Source: Isoetes taiwanensis (taxonomy: Eukaryota; Streptophyta; Lycopodiopsida; Isoetales; Isoetaceae). From it: DNA of 64,000 nt. The DNA is taken from NCBI GenBank assembly GCA_021234155.1, contig JAJEKV010000034.1, positions 12,501,800 to 12,565,799 on the forward strand. Reading direction: 5' to 3'. Shown in pieces: positions 11,176 through 21,369 of this stretch. The notes under the pieces were generated by a model that did no database searches, was not told where the DNA came from, and worked only from the letters and a program-made list of their open reading frames with translations. The position numbers and the translations under genes were made by a program. Numbering within the stretch: position 1 is the first letter of the stretch; each line of letters begins with the position of its first letter.

Positions 11176-11991
11176 TCAATGTGGCACCATTGAAAATGTT
11201 GCGATGGGAACTATTTTTTCAAGTAGAGGTAGTGGAAGGCCCCGGAGGCAGGGGCTCGGCAAGTGTAGGCAAAGGGGGACCGCCAAGTGGAGATTCACCA
11301 CAAGTAGAGACACTAGGAGAGAGCCTGGGCGAATCTGTAAGAAGGGGCAAGTCTGAGGAAGAGGGGCAAGTTCAGACCCAGCCCAGGGGCAAATTCCCAC
11401 CTTCAGGCGGGGCAGGGGCCCGGGGCAAGGCTAGGGGAAGGGGAGAGACGCAAAGGGAGGAGGAGTAGTTAAGGGCGCCACCGACAAACAGTGGGCAAGT
11501 CATCCACTTGGTGGTGCGGCAGAGTTAGGGGCGGGTGACTGGGGGGCCGTCAAGGGAGAAGTTACCACCCTTGTTGGAAGTCAAGGTCAAGTAGTGGTCC
11601 TCCAAGAGGGTGGGAAGCTTGTCCCCAACCTTCATCTTAGAAAGGGCACGAGAGGAGGCCAACATGGGCACAACATGGTACTCAAGGTACGCAAGACATC
11701 GGTCTGGGGAAAGGGTACTCACGGTTTCGATGGCACTGTTGGTGGGGATGAGCAGGGTGGATCTGAAAGGGATGAAGTTGCTTTAGCGATTCCGTTATCA
11801 CCGCTGCTACGGTATAGCCCTGGCTTCTCAGATCCTTGGAAATACGAAGAAAGTCGGATTTGGGTATCACTCTGCCCCCGTCGCTTGGATTCTGCGAATG
11901 TACTGCTACAGCCATGAGGAGTATCGCTAACAGGCCAGCCATCGTGCGCGCCGTTTCCGACCCGCTGTTTGACAGCATTTCTGGAGCTCAA
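11176..11991 (-). pseudogene. Fasciclin-like (FAS1) arabinogalactan-type protein, frameshifted
   Basis: Fasciclin-like arabinogalactan proteins are secreted, heavily glycosylated cell-surface proteins. From the ATG at about 11945 the minus strand gives a signal peptide core (M-A-G-L-L-A-I-L-L-M-A-V-A-V-H-S) and then D-F-L-R-I-S-K-D-L-R-S-Q-G-Y-T-V. After a frame change at about 11770-11790 a second frame reads L-I-P-T-N-S-A-I-E-T-V and L-A-Y-L-E-Y-H-V-V-P-M, the hallmark FAS1 H1 box and YH region. It ends near 11525. Beyond that stop, other minus frames are rich in Pro, Ser and Thr, as expected for an AGP tail. At least one frameshift and an early stop make this a probable pseudogene, unless the assembly is wrong. 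The G-rich plus frame at 11121-11468 is its antisense shadow. Confidence 0.6.
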
Positions 11992-11999
11992 ATGCTTCG

Positions 12000-12970
12000 G
12001 AGATAACAGACGCTCGTTAGCTCGTTCCAGATTAGATTTGGCAGAGCCCCAGCCTTATCGCATGTAAGAATAAATCAGATCGCGCCTGCATGTTGCTCCA
12101 TGCATCCTTCGACCCTCCACGTGTCCTCCCGCTTATGGAAACATGCAGCCTTTTGCCTCTCGGTCAACGTTCCTAACTTGGAGAATAACCACAACTTGCC
12201 ACCTCATTTTAGTTACGGACCACCATTTTTTAAATTCATTTTGATTTTGTTTCCTTTATGCGTAAACATATTACTAGATCTTCTTGGGAACGTAAAAAAC
12301 CTTCGGGCTTCACTCTGTCTTGGCTTGGCTTCCAATCAAGCTATAGCACGTGGCATATCTTCTTTATCTGGAAGTCGAGCAAGAACACAGCCGATGCACT
12401 CCGTCGATTTACCTTCCATTGTGTCAGTTTACTATGCATTCTAGAAATTCTTACCCTACATTCAACCCCAGAATGAAGCCCAATGGAGGGAAGGCTGGGT
12501 TATCCCTCAAGGTTAGAGGGGCTTTCCTTTATACTCCAAATCTTTCTTTCTTTGATCACAACCCTCACCCCAACGAAGAGTGACATCCTACACAATGCTG
12601 GGACATCAATGGTTCATAAGGAAGTGCAAAAGAACCACCCTAGGTCTTAAAATTATCAAACATGTACTGGTAATCATAAAAGACTTAAACACATTGCAAT
12701 TGCCCCCACATAAGGGTATCAAATGTGTGCCGACAATACCGTGTATTACTCTTGGACATGTGGAATGGATAGACATAATGGAGTATGTAGGTGGAATAAA
12801 AAGCATCATGGAGTATGGAGTATGGAGGTGGAATAAAGAGCGATAAAACGTGTCGTGTCCATGGATATGGAGTGCCAAGTGTTGCCCCAAAGGGCAACAT
12901 AGTAACTATTGGTCTATGCTTTAAGACTAGGCCAAAGTTTGGAATACCTTGGTAGGCAACATTGGTGTGA
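12000..12970. other. No recognised gene
   Basis: Unique-looking sequence upstream of the fasciclin-like gene. Several short frames exist on both strands, with no family resemblance. An A/G-rich stretch at 12770-12845 repeats GGAGTATG. Confidence 0.4.
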
Positions 12971-12971
12971 A

Positions 12972-13209
12972 GGTCAAGAGAAACTCATCTTCAAGGTCAA
13001 CACAAAACATTCAAGGTCAAATTTCATAAGAGGTATTATATTTGTGGTCAAACATTTGGTCAAGCCATGTTCTAGAAGAATCTTGGTTAAGGTCAAGAGA
13101 AACTCATCTTCAAGGTCAACACAAAGCATTCAAAATCAAATTTCATAAGAGGTTTTATATTTGTGGTCAAACATTTGGTCAAGCCATGTTCTAGAAGATT
13201 CTAGGTTAA
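12972..13209. repeat. 119-bp tandem duplication
   Basis: Two near-identical units start with GGTCAAGAGAAACTCATC at 12972 and 13091. They differ at a few positions. Each unit contains four or more GGTCAA words. No function is evident. Confidence 0.95.
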
Positions 13210-13249
13210 GGAGATTGGAAGATACTTATTTTCTACACACATTGGCTTT

Positions 13250-14280
13250 GGAATTTTTCAAAAATCTCATTGACAACTCAAAATCCTCATTTCTGATCAT
13301 CGCTTTGTAGTCTGACCTTCATTTACCAAATTTTGGCCCAAATTTGAGCTCGAATAACTCACAGGTCTGAACTCTCACTTGGTCAAGGATTTCACTACTG
13401 CCTTCCAACAACTTTTCTTTACCAGTCTAGGCAATCAAAACTCAAAAATCAATCCATCTTTGCAAGCCACCTCGATTTGAGGATTACTACCATTTTCTGG
13501 GAAGGGTATGAACAATTAGTCTTTTGAGGTTTGCTATTGAATTTTTCTACCTTAAGTGATCTGGAGGTCCAGCTCATAATGTAGGCTATAATATTTTCCT
13601 ACGGGCATTCTAAAGTATTAGCACAAGTATCTCTTCCATAATCTCTATTTATGGCTTGAAGTTATTTATCAAGGCCTCCTCGGTTCTAAGATGATGTTTC
13701 TGCATGGAATGTGGTGAAAAAGTTTTTCACATTAAAATAGTAGGAATACTACTTCGCGATGGTGGATTTCAGACAATTACTGCAACGGAAATGGACCTTT
13801 GGTTCTATTGACTGATGCTAGAGTGGTGAGAAGGTGGATCAACTGTGGCATGTTCATGCGTAATGTGGTAAATGCAGTCAATTAACAGATTAGATAGTCT
13901 TCAAGTAGATATTTGGCCTTCAAAGTGAGGACAAAGCAATGTGGAAATGTAGTAAGACATTGCACAAGCAGACCCATTCTTACAGGTGAGGCCACTGAAA
14001 ACAAAAGGTACTATAGCACTGCAAGCAAAGTGGAATGTGCATGTTCTGAATACCTGAAGGAAATTTTGAGAGGTGTCTGGATGAAACTTCTCCCTCCCAA
14101 AGTGAATTCATTTTTATGGCAAGTGGTTCACAAAGGCCCTATGGTGAATAGCAAGGTATCCAAATTAAGGTCCACATGAGCCCACTATGTCCATTATGCA
14201 TTATTGATGAAGGGTCTATGGAATACTTAGTAGAGTGCAATGACCACGCAAATTAGTGGGTTTTGGTGCATGGATTTGTT
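13250..14280 (+). pseudogene. L1-type LINE remnant with zf-RVT-like end
   Basis: At about 14075-14180 the plus strand reads G-V-W-M-K-L-L-P-P-K-V-N-S-F-L-W-Q-V-V-H, the typical start of the zinc-binding domain after plant L1 reverse transcriptase, followed out of frame by C-P-L-C-I-I-D-E-G-S-M-E-Y-L-V-E-C. A similar segment is in the L1 at 25545-25680. The part from 13250 to 13900 may be more of the same element, but only weakly. Confidence 0.5.
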
Positions 14281-14324
14281 CAATAGTGCATTGGCATCTA
14301 GGTATATATCCAGCAAAATGGACA

Positions 14325-14433
14325 TTCTCAAAACATATTGCTTTTATAATGTCAGATCATGGGCTTTGTTACCATAGATAAAAGCAATATGTTCTCAAAA
14401 CATATTGCTTTTATAATGTCAGATCATGGGCTC
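14325..14433. repeat. 42-bp direct repeat with a self-complementary spacer
   Basis: A 42-bp segment starting TTCTCAAAACATATTGC at 14325 recurs at 14392. The second copy is preceded by AGCAATATGTT, which pairs with AACATATTGCT inside it, making an 11-bp foldback at about 14382-14407. Possibly template-switch duplication. Confidence 0.85.
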
Positions 14434-14919
14434 TCAAGTACTGCACATACTCATAGATAAATCGAGAAAGTTCAAATTTGTGTTTGAGAGTGATGTTCCC
14501 TTCATATGTTAGTCTAGAAAACAATCATCAAGCTACCACCATAATAAAAAGTCATCTATATGTCCTACGTAAAAGGGCTTTGTAGCTACTCCATCTTCAA
14601 AATAGTTCAAGAGGGTATCTATATGCTATAGCGCTTTGTAAATATTTATTTATAAAGGAAAATTATTTATCTTCCAAAAGCAAAAAAAGGAAGAAAAGAT
14701 ATTTTAAATTGGACCTAATCTACTTAATGAATAGAATAGAATAGAACTAGTAATGGTGCCCAGCGTTGCTGGGTGTTGCTTGAGAGCCTATAAATGTTTT
14801 GGCTAGATTTATTAAATGTACAGAGTTATCTATGTGCAATTTGGAAATTGTCTTCGATAAGTGCATTGGCTTATATGTTTTTGGGGCTACCATGTCTTGG
14901 CTTCCCGCATCTATGCTGA

Positions 14920-15135
14920 CAAATTGAAAGCCAGCATGCTTATGTGGACGTACATTGAACCTTGCATGTTAGATGAAAAATTGAAAACATAGCTTATCTA
15001 GATGTATATTGGACCTTGCATCTTACATGAAAAATTGAAAGCCAACATAGCTTATGTAGATGGATATTGGACCTTGCATGTTAGATTATGTATTGACATA
15101 ATGGATAGTGAACCTTGCATGTTAGATTTTGTATT
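14920..15135. repeat. About 62-bp tandem repeat, 3 to 4 diverged copies
   Basis: Recurring words are CCTTGCATGTTAGAT, AAAAATTGAAA and CATAGCTTAT, spaced about 60 bases at 14955, 15015, 15072 and 15110. No coding potential. Confidence 0.8.
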
Positions 15136-15402
15136 AAAAAAAAAAGTTTATTCTTTAAATGTGTTCTATATTTTGATAGTTCTATATTTTAATAGAAAAG
15201 TGTAATCACAACATATTGCAATAGTCTACCATAGTGCTTCTTGATGAAGTTGTGAAGAACTCATTGTAAACAAAGAGGCAACGTTTATGCCATTCCATAC
15301 ACAATCTCTTTTTCAGTATGGATCCAATGTGGTGCAATTATATGCATTCATTTCCAATGGATTCCTATGGCGGATTTCCTTGTGCCACATATCAGCATAA
15401 AT

Positions 15403-15550
15403 AACTTTGCATGATTCATGCTAATCTACAATGGCACAGTATTAAGATGCGGCCTAGCACCGGAATTATTATTACTAACTTTGCATGATTCATGCTAATC
15501 TACAATGGCACAGTATTAAGATCTTGACCTAGCACGGGAATTATTATTAC
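15403..15550. repeat. 74-bp tandem duplication
   Basis: Units at 15403-15476 and 15477-15550, both starting AACTTTGCATGATTCATGC and ending GGAATTATTATTACT. Only a few substitutions separate them. Confidence 0.95.
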
Positions 15551-16174
15551 TATTATTGCTCGATGGTTGGATCTTGTTGAGTATTTCACCTCTATTTTGA
15601 AGTTTCTAATTTTATATTTCAGCTAGATAACATGTCCATGGCTCTGCTGAACCTGTTGTGCTTAGTGTGCATAGCTTGGATGGGACCATAAAACCAAGGT
15701 ACATTAGTAACCTCGATGGTACACATCTGGCACCAACTGCCTGTTCCAACCGTAGATTATATGTACATGCATCTTTCACCCATAGATTATATGCACATGC
15801 CTCTGCCCATTCCACCCATAAAATATACGTATTGAAGACTGGCATTTTAGTAATTTCATAAAGGCTCAAAGGCAATATGGTGATTATCAAAACATGGGAG
15901 CACGTTGGTACAGTTTTCCTTAAGTGCACTGAAGTAAATGCAGGCAAAAGACATGGAATAGAAGCAAGAATACAGATATAGCATCCACCATGTCGGTAGA
16001 AAAGTAATATCAGCATTAGAATTTCTGAAAGTACTTTTGCCACATATGGCGTCTTCTCAACAGAAAGAATCCAATGGCCTCTGCCATATTCATTCTAACA
16101 TTGGGCAAAGCAATATATTAACAAATGGCGATATCAGAGGAAAAATTTGGAATGGCGAGGGACCTTAACCTAAT

Positions 16175-16310
16175 CTCATAACTTTGCTGCTCTTCCTTCT
16201 TCCTTTTGCTTTTCCTGCTGCTCTCATAACTTTGCTGCTCTTCCTTCTTCCTTTTGCTTTTCCTGCTGCTCTAGAACTTTCTTTTCCTGCTGCTCTAGAA
16301 CTTTCACAAA
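16175..16310. repeat. 48-bp tandem repeat plus a shorter partial unit
   Basis: CTCATAACTTTGCTGCTC begins at 16175 and again at 16223. A shorter CTTTTCCTGCTGCTCTAGAA unit follows twice to 16310. Read on minus it encodes repeated Lys, Glu and Gln-rich peptides. Confidence 0.9.
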
Positions 16311-16489
16311 GAAAAAGTTAATGGTCTTCTCCATTAGAGCCTTGCCATTGCATAAGCTTGTTAAACCTGCAAAAGAAGAGGTTCAAGATTATTTGTTAAT
16401 GGCTTAAAAACCATGCAAAGCAAACGGATTATCTCACTATCTGGGAGTGTGCCGCAGTATTGCATATACATGGTGCCCTGGAGAAATAT
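16224..16489 (-). CDS. Possible last two exons of an unidentified spliced gene
   Basis: Two minus-strand blocks have fitting splice signals. Block 16438-16489 follows a T-rich acceptor (TTTGTTTGTTGTAG) and ends before GTGAGAT. Block 16224-16366 follows CTTCTTTTGCAG and ends in TGA. Joined, they stay in frame for 64 residues: a hydrophobic Q-G-T-M-Y-M-Q-Y-C-G segment, then L-M-E-K-T-I-N-F-F-F-V-K and a repetitive V-L-E-Q-Q-E-K tail that reads through a 48-bp tandem repeat. Product not recognised. Upstream exons could lie in 16500-17800 but were not resolved. Chance splicing of a repeat is possible. Confidence 0.3.
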
Positions 16490-16499
16490 CTACAACAAA

Positions 16500-17904
16500 C
16501 AAACAGATGAAGATCCTAAAAGGCAAGGGATTAAAAGATGCACCTCAAGTAAATTGTAGGTAGAGTTGGCAAAATTTTGTTTGCTCAATAAAAAAGAAGC
16601 CTTTGCGAAGAACCGGTGCCATGCACCTCTTGCAGCACTCGATACCCAGCAATCATGCCATGCACCATTTCTAGATCAAATGCAATGCTTTGTCTTCAGC
16701 TTGTGAAGAAAAGTACCTTGCCAGCAAGAATGGGTGGCGAATATCTAAAGGGCTTTGATCTTCATTGACAGCACCTTAGTTCTAAAGAAGGAATGGACGG
16801 TATGGCCTTGCTTGAACTGGCAGAAATGGCATCATTTTCATCCACTTACACCGTTTACTACTGTGATGCTCCGCTGCAATGCTATAGATCTGCATAGCAA
16901 CAGGCAAAACAATTCTTCTGCAAGCACTCAATATACAAACAGAATCCGCAGTGAAGAAAACTAACCTTTATTTGCGTCAAAGACCTGGCTATTCCTAGGG
17001 ACCTGCGATTGTTAAATGCCTTTAGAATAAAGAATAAAGCCGCATCAAACACTTCAGAAGGTAGTAACAAACAAAAACAAATATATAAATGCTCAAAATC
17101 GTAGGGATCTCTTGAATCCATGAAAATATTGTGATCAAATTCTGAGTTCTCATACTATACATCGAGTCTCTATTGCATTCAAATCATCTCAAGCAGACAT
17201 CATTTCGGCACCAAATCTGGTAGTATAGCAACAAATATATCCGGAACTGCAATATTAGCTGGTAATGGCAAATCATCATGTACAGACATGCCCCAAGAAC
17301 TCGAAGTTCTAGAATCTGTTATCCCAAATTAACATCGAGATAAACAACCACATCCGTGTCCGTGACCTAATTTGACTTTGTATATTTATCCGGCATTCGT
17401 AAAAATGGCTATAGAAGAGGTGCCCTAAGCTTGTTCCAGAAAGCTGTTGTTCACCGATGATCCTACATAACTCAAATCAGCAGGCCAAATCAACGGAAGC
17501 TAGAGTTTTGAAGCTCAACGGACTGGGGGTGTATTCAACTCCGGCACATCCTTACCTGCACAAACACTCAAAACGTCCATTATTCCACCATCGCCGCAAC
17601 TCTAAGCCCTCAAAACGTCCTGCCCAGCTATGGCGGCATGTCCGGCAGTGAGAAGAGAAACCGCAAAATGGAGCACTGTCCTAATTTCCTAGCCATAACA
17701 GTCATAACTAAAGGAAAATCAAAACAGTTTGCCTTCACACCGCAGTGCTCGAAGGTGCCATAGTCACCTTCACGAACCCTAGCCAAAAAACCAAGTTATC
17801 TCTGAAACTGACGTGGCATCATCTCGTCCATTGGCTTCATCAAATCTGGGCCCTCCAAATTAGGGCTGGGTCCAACACTTACACAATAACATTATAATAT
17901 AGGA
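16500..17904. other. No clear gene
   Basis: Low-confidence region, possibly upstream introns and exons of the minus-strand gene ending at 16224. At 17820-17880, read on minus, there is a GGACCCAGCCCTAATTTGGA-type segment that loosely resembles the right ends of the 8.9 and 10.4 kb elements. Nothing firmer was seen. Confidence 0.3.
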
Positions 17905-18232
17905 TAAAATATTTGACGTCCACAAAGACCAAAAGGCCATGGGGCCTATACAATAGACTAGTACAACCATTACTACTAAGACAAAAAAAATCTGCCTCGA
18001 AAGGGTTTCAAGTGAAAGACCCTTGCAGTAGTGATGATACTAGACCGTCAATAATAAATAAGTTTGTACAAAAAAGTTCATAGGGAGTGTTGATGGATCA
18101 GCAATTGAAGACGTGCATCAAGAACCTCAAGTATGTAGAATGCCAAGTCATGCACAAATGGTACTCTGAGAAGTTGTGAAAGCGTAGAATTTAATGATAA
18201 TGTCAAATAACGATTTCTGATCATCTCTCTAA
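17905..18232 (-). mobile_element. LINE copy C, 3' part (outer layer of nest)
   Basis: Matches the 3' segment of the LINE at 921-1700: GACCAA.AGG.CATGGG, CTAGTACAA.CATTACTACTA, then GATGATACTAGAC and CCAAGTCATGCAC. Terminal stem arms are 18027-18033 and 17968-17974. It stops abruptly at about 18232 where L1 sequence begins. The sequence that should follow in the LINE (TTTTCATCTTCAATAAC...) resumes at about 26150 after the L1 poly(A), so the two pieces are one element split by insertion. Confidence 0.7.
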
Positions 18233-19252
18233 AAGAGGCCTCAAATTAATGATTGGAGGCCTATCTCCTTGTTGTCCTTTGTGTACAAGATTATTGCGAA
18301 AGCCCTGGCAGAGAAGTTGAAGCCGGTGTTGACTTCTTCCATTACTAAGATGCAGTCTGGGTTTGTTCCTGGGAGGAACATTTTGACTAATGTTGCCGCA
18401 GCTTATGAGGGCCTTTATTGGGCTAGGAGAACAGGTCAAGGCATTGCCTATCTTAAGCTTGACTTTGCCAAAGCTTACGATAGTGTCCGTTGGGAGTTCT
18501 TGTCTCGCCATGATGTTAGCGTTGGCTGTGGTCCACGCTTCTGAAACGATCATGAAGCCAGCATAGGTCAAGCCGGACTACGGTGGTGTGCCGGGGTGAA
18601 CCCTCCGCCTTTTTCTCCTTAGGCGGGAGGGGGTGCATCGAGGGGGTGCCCTTTTGGCACCGTTTTTGTTCATTTATAGTGGCAGAGGCAATGGTCTGAT
18701 TGTTTTGGGCAAGTAGGAGGAGGGGTGGTGGATGGGCTTTGGATGCGGGGATGGTAGCCATAGATTTATTAACCAATTCACGGGCCGATGACACTTTCCT
18801 CTTCTTGGTGGCGTAAGAGAGGAATCGTGGAATGTGAAGGGTTTGTTGGATACTTTTCCTTGGCCCGGGCATTCTTCCTCTGGGGTAAATGTTCAGCATT
18901 ATAGGCCCAAATGACTCCGCCTCCCCTTGTTTGGCTCTATTCCCTTGGAAGGTGCTTCCTGTGTAATGTGTGTACTAAGTCAAGGTATTCCCTTTAGAGG
19001 GATGTTTCCATGGGGAGGGTGTGGGATGAGATTTTGCGGGGGGTTGCGAAACACCCTCAATTGGTGGAAGGGTAGCAAGTTGTCCATGGCGTGTAGGATC
19101 ACTATTGCCAAGTCGATTTGTTTGCACTCATGTGTATACAAATCTGCACTCGAGGGTAAGATCTGGTGCTTTGGATAAGATTGTTCAAATTTTGTGTGTG
19201 GGGGGGGATGATGAAGGGGCGGTTGTTAAAGTGGGCTTGGTGGAAGTGTCTC
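18233..19252 (+). pseudogene. L1-type LINE ORF2, reverse transcriptase part
   Basis: Reads W-R-P-I-S-L-L-S-F-V-Y-K-I-I-A-K (18255-18300), Q-S-G-F-V-P-G-R-N-I-L-T (18352-18388) and L-K-L-D-F-A-K-A-Y-D-S-V-R-W-E-F-L (about 18455-18505; motif A with its Asp). After frame changes it continues with a decayed Q-G-C-P-L-A-P-like block near 18640 and G-I-P-F-R-G-M-F-P-W then W-W-K-G-S-K-L-S-M-A-C-R (18980-19100). It is 5'-truncated. A Copia element interrupts it at 19252; it continues at 24473. Confidence 0.85.
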
Positions 19253-19732
19253 TGTTGGAATCAAACGCTTTGAGCCCGAATTGAACCCTTAAGAAAACCC
19301 AAACTCAATCTTCTCCCTTAGCTCCTTCTTAAAATCCACAAAGGATGTACCTGCTTAAAGCAAATCGAAACCCACAGAGAATTCCACACAGGTCTAGATT
19401 ACAGTATCACACAGAACTGATAAACAGACTGCCTCCTACTACAGAAAACATCATATCACAGATAATCACCTGTTCCACCCTGCTTCAACATCAAATCCGG
19501 CAGCATCCGGAAGCTCCAAGGTCTATTTCGGCAACAGATGCTGATTTCAACAAATCCGGCTCACAAAACGATGACGTCGGCTCTTCCCCGTTGAAAAAAC
19601 TTCTGTTCTCTTCACGATCTATTTTGGTGCGCTTTTCCCTTTTTTATTTTTTGCTCCATGCAAAAAACATGTAAACGCTTAACCATGTGTCATTTGATCA
19701 AGATGCCACCACTTAGGCATGTAATTCCAACA
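19253..19732 (-). repeat. 3' LTR of the Copia element
   Basis: 480 bp starting TGTTGGAATC and ending ATTCCAACA. It differs from the other LTR by roughly a dozen substitutions and several 1-2 base indels, mostly near 19280, 19480 and 19600-19675. It is the 3' LTR because the element lies on minus and the polypurine tract abuts this copy. Confidence 0.95.
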
Positions 19733-19743
19733 ATCTCCCCCTC
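19733..19743 (-). other. Polypurine tract
   Basis: On minus AGGGGGAGAT lies directly before the LTR start TGTTGGAATTA. It primes plus-strand synthesis. A 12-bp inverted repeat (arms 19710-19721 and 19743-19754) encloses the tract and the LTR start. Confidence 0.85.
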
Positions 19744-19747
19744 ATGC

Positions 19748-20836
19748 CTAAGTGCTCATGGTTCCAACATCTTCTACTCCTAAATCCTTTTGAAATACTT
19801 TAAATTTAGATTCTGACAAAGCTTTTGTAAGAATATCAGCACACTGTACCTCGGTAGGTCTATATAAGACGTTTATTTCTCCATTCTTTACTTGATCACG
19901 TATAAAGTGATTATGCAGCTCGATATGCTTTGTCCTTTCATGTAAGACTGGATTCTTAGTCATAGCAATACAACTTGTACTATCACAATACAATGGTGTT
20001 GGCCCCTTTTGAATAACTCCTAACTCTGCTAGAAGTCGTCTAAGCCAGACAATTTCTCTAGATGCAAGAGACACTGCAGCATATTCAGCTTCTGCTGTAG
20101 AAAGAGCAATAGAGGTCTGTTTCTTACTTTTCCAAGAAATGGCAGACCCTCCTAGCAAGCAGACATATCCTGACCTTGATCTGCGAGTGTCCTGATCACC
20201 TCCCCAATCTGCATCTGCAAAACCTTCAAGTAATAGACTTTGCAATTTTACACCATGTTCACGTCTGAATACAAGACCATAGTCCTGAGTACCTTTCAGA
20301 AACCTTAAAATACGTTTTGCGCATTTCCAGTGACCTTCACCAGGATTATTTAAAAATTGGCTTAGCACATTTACTCCATATGAAATATCAGGACGTGTAC
20401 AAATTGATACATATTGAAGACATCCAATAAGCTCTCTATAAGGTCGCTTCATCATGATATGCTCTTCTTCTTTTGTTTTGGGACACATCTCAGAACTGAT
20501 TTTCTGCCCAGTTGCTACTGGAGTGCTTGCAGGCTTACATTCTATCATTCCAAATCTTTTAAGCATGCCTAGAATATTTCGTTTTTGAGTAATAGCTATA
20601 AATCCCTTCTCTTTATCTCTGTAAATTTCCATACCTAATAACTGTTTAAGCTCCCCCAAGTCTGTCATTTGAAATCTTTTCTTTAGAATATCTTTGCAAT
20701 AATTTAAGCAACCAATATCATTAGCAGCCATTACGCAATCATCTACATAAACTGCAATTATGCAAAAGTATCCATCTTTCCTATAGATGTAGACATTTCC
20801 ATCCATATTTAATTTTTCAAACCCATGTGTTTTCAA
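19748..20836 (-). pseudogene. Copia reverse transcriptase C-terminal part and RNase H
   Basis: An open 362-residue frame. It begins within the polymerase, has the Y-V-D-D catalytic motif in A-V-Y-V-D-D-C-V-M-A (about residue 30), F-Q-M-T-D-L-G-E-L-K-Q-L-L-G-M-E-I, then R-P-D-I-S-Y-G-V and the RNase H region with D-A-D-W-G-G-D and S-T-A-E-A-E-Y-A-A. It stops at 19748, just inside the polypurine tract. The upstream shift near 20890 disconnects it from the N-terminal half. Confidence 0.9.
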
Positions 20837-20928
20837 ATGATTGTCAATACATACATACCACTGACGTGGAGCTTGTCTTAGGCCATATCTTTTTTACGCA
20901 ATTTCCACACCTTATCTCCATCAACCCA

Positions 20929-21186
20929 TTATCCAGGAGGCTGCTCCATATAAATTTCTTCATCCAAGTCTGCATTGAGAAATGCCGTGCAAACATCCAT
21001 ATGATGCAACTCTAAGTTGTGCATATTAGCAGCAGCCATAATTGCCCTGACACTTGTTAATTTAACAATCGGAGAGAACGTTTCATCATAATCAATACCT
21101 TCTTTTTGAGTAAACCCTTTCGCCACCAGTCTAGCTTTAAATTTCTGAGTTTGCCCATCCGTCCCCGCTAATTCTAAAAAATCCAT
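20929..21186 (-). pseudogene. Copia reverse transcriptase, N-terminal part
   Basis: Reads F-K-A-R-L-V-A-K-G-F-T-Q-K-E-G-I-D-Y and D-V-C-T-A-F-L-N-A-D-L-D-E-E-I-Y-M-E-Q-P-P-G, with the first catalytic Asp of motif A. It is separated from the integrase frame by about 180 bp of decayed linker and from the rest of the polymerase by a frameshift and stop near 20890-20920. Confidence 0.85.
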
Positions 21187-21369
21187 TTATTTCCAACAAT
21201 ATTTCGTTAGTAGGTCTCATCAACCGGTTTATACGTTCAGACGTTCAAAAGAACTTAGTTACGCATTCATTGCATCCTTCCATTTCTCTAATCTAGACTT
21301 TCTATGGCTTCATTATAGTTGCTTGGTGTATCAATTTCTAATACGCACATAAGAGCGAGGAATTACCCG

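Noticed and set aside
11121-11468. 115-codon Gly/Glu-rich plus-strand frame
   Set aside because: It is antisense to the Pro/Ser-rich end of the minus-strand fasciclin-like gene, and its composition is explained by that.
18516-18899. 127-codon minus frame
   Set aside because: It overlaps, antisense, the decayed polymerase of the plus-strand L1, which shows motif-level similarity while this frame shows none.
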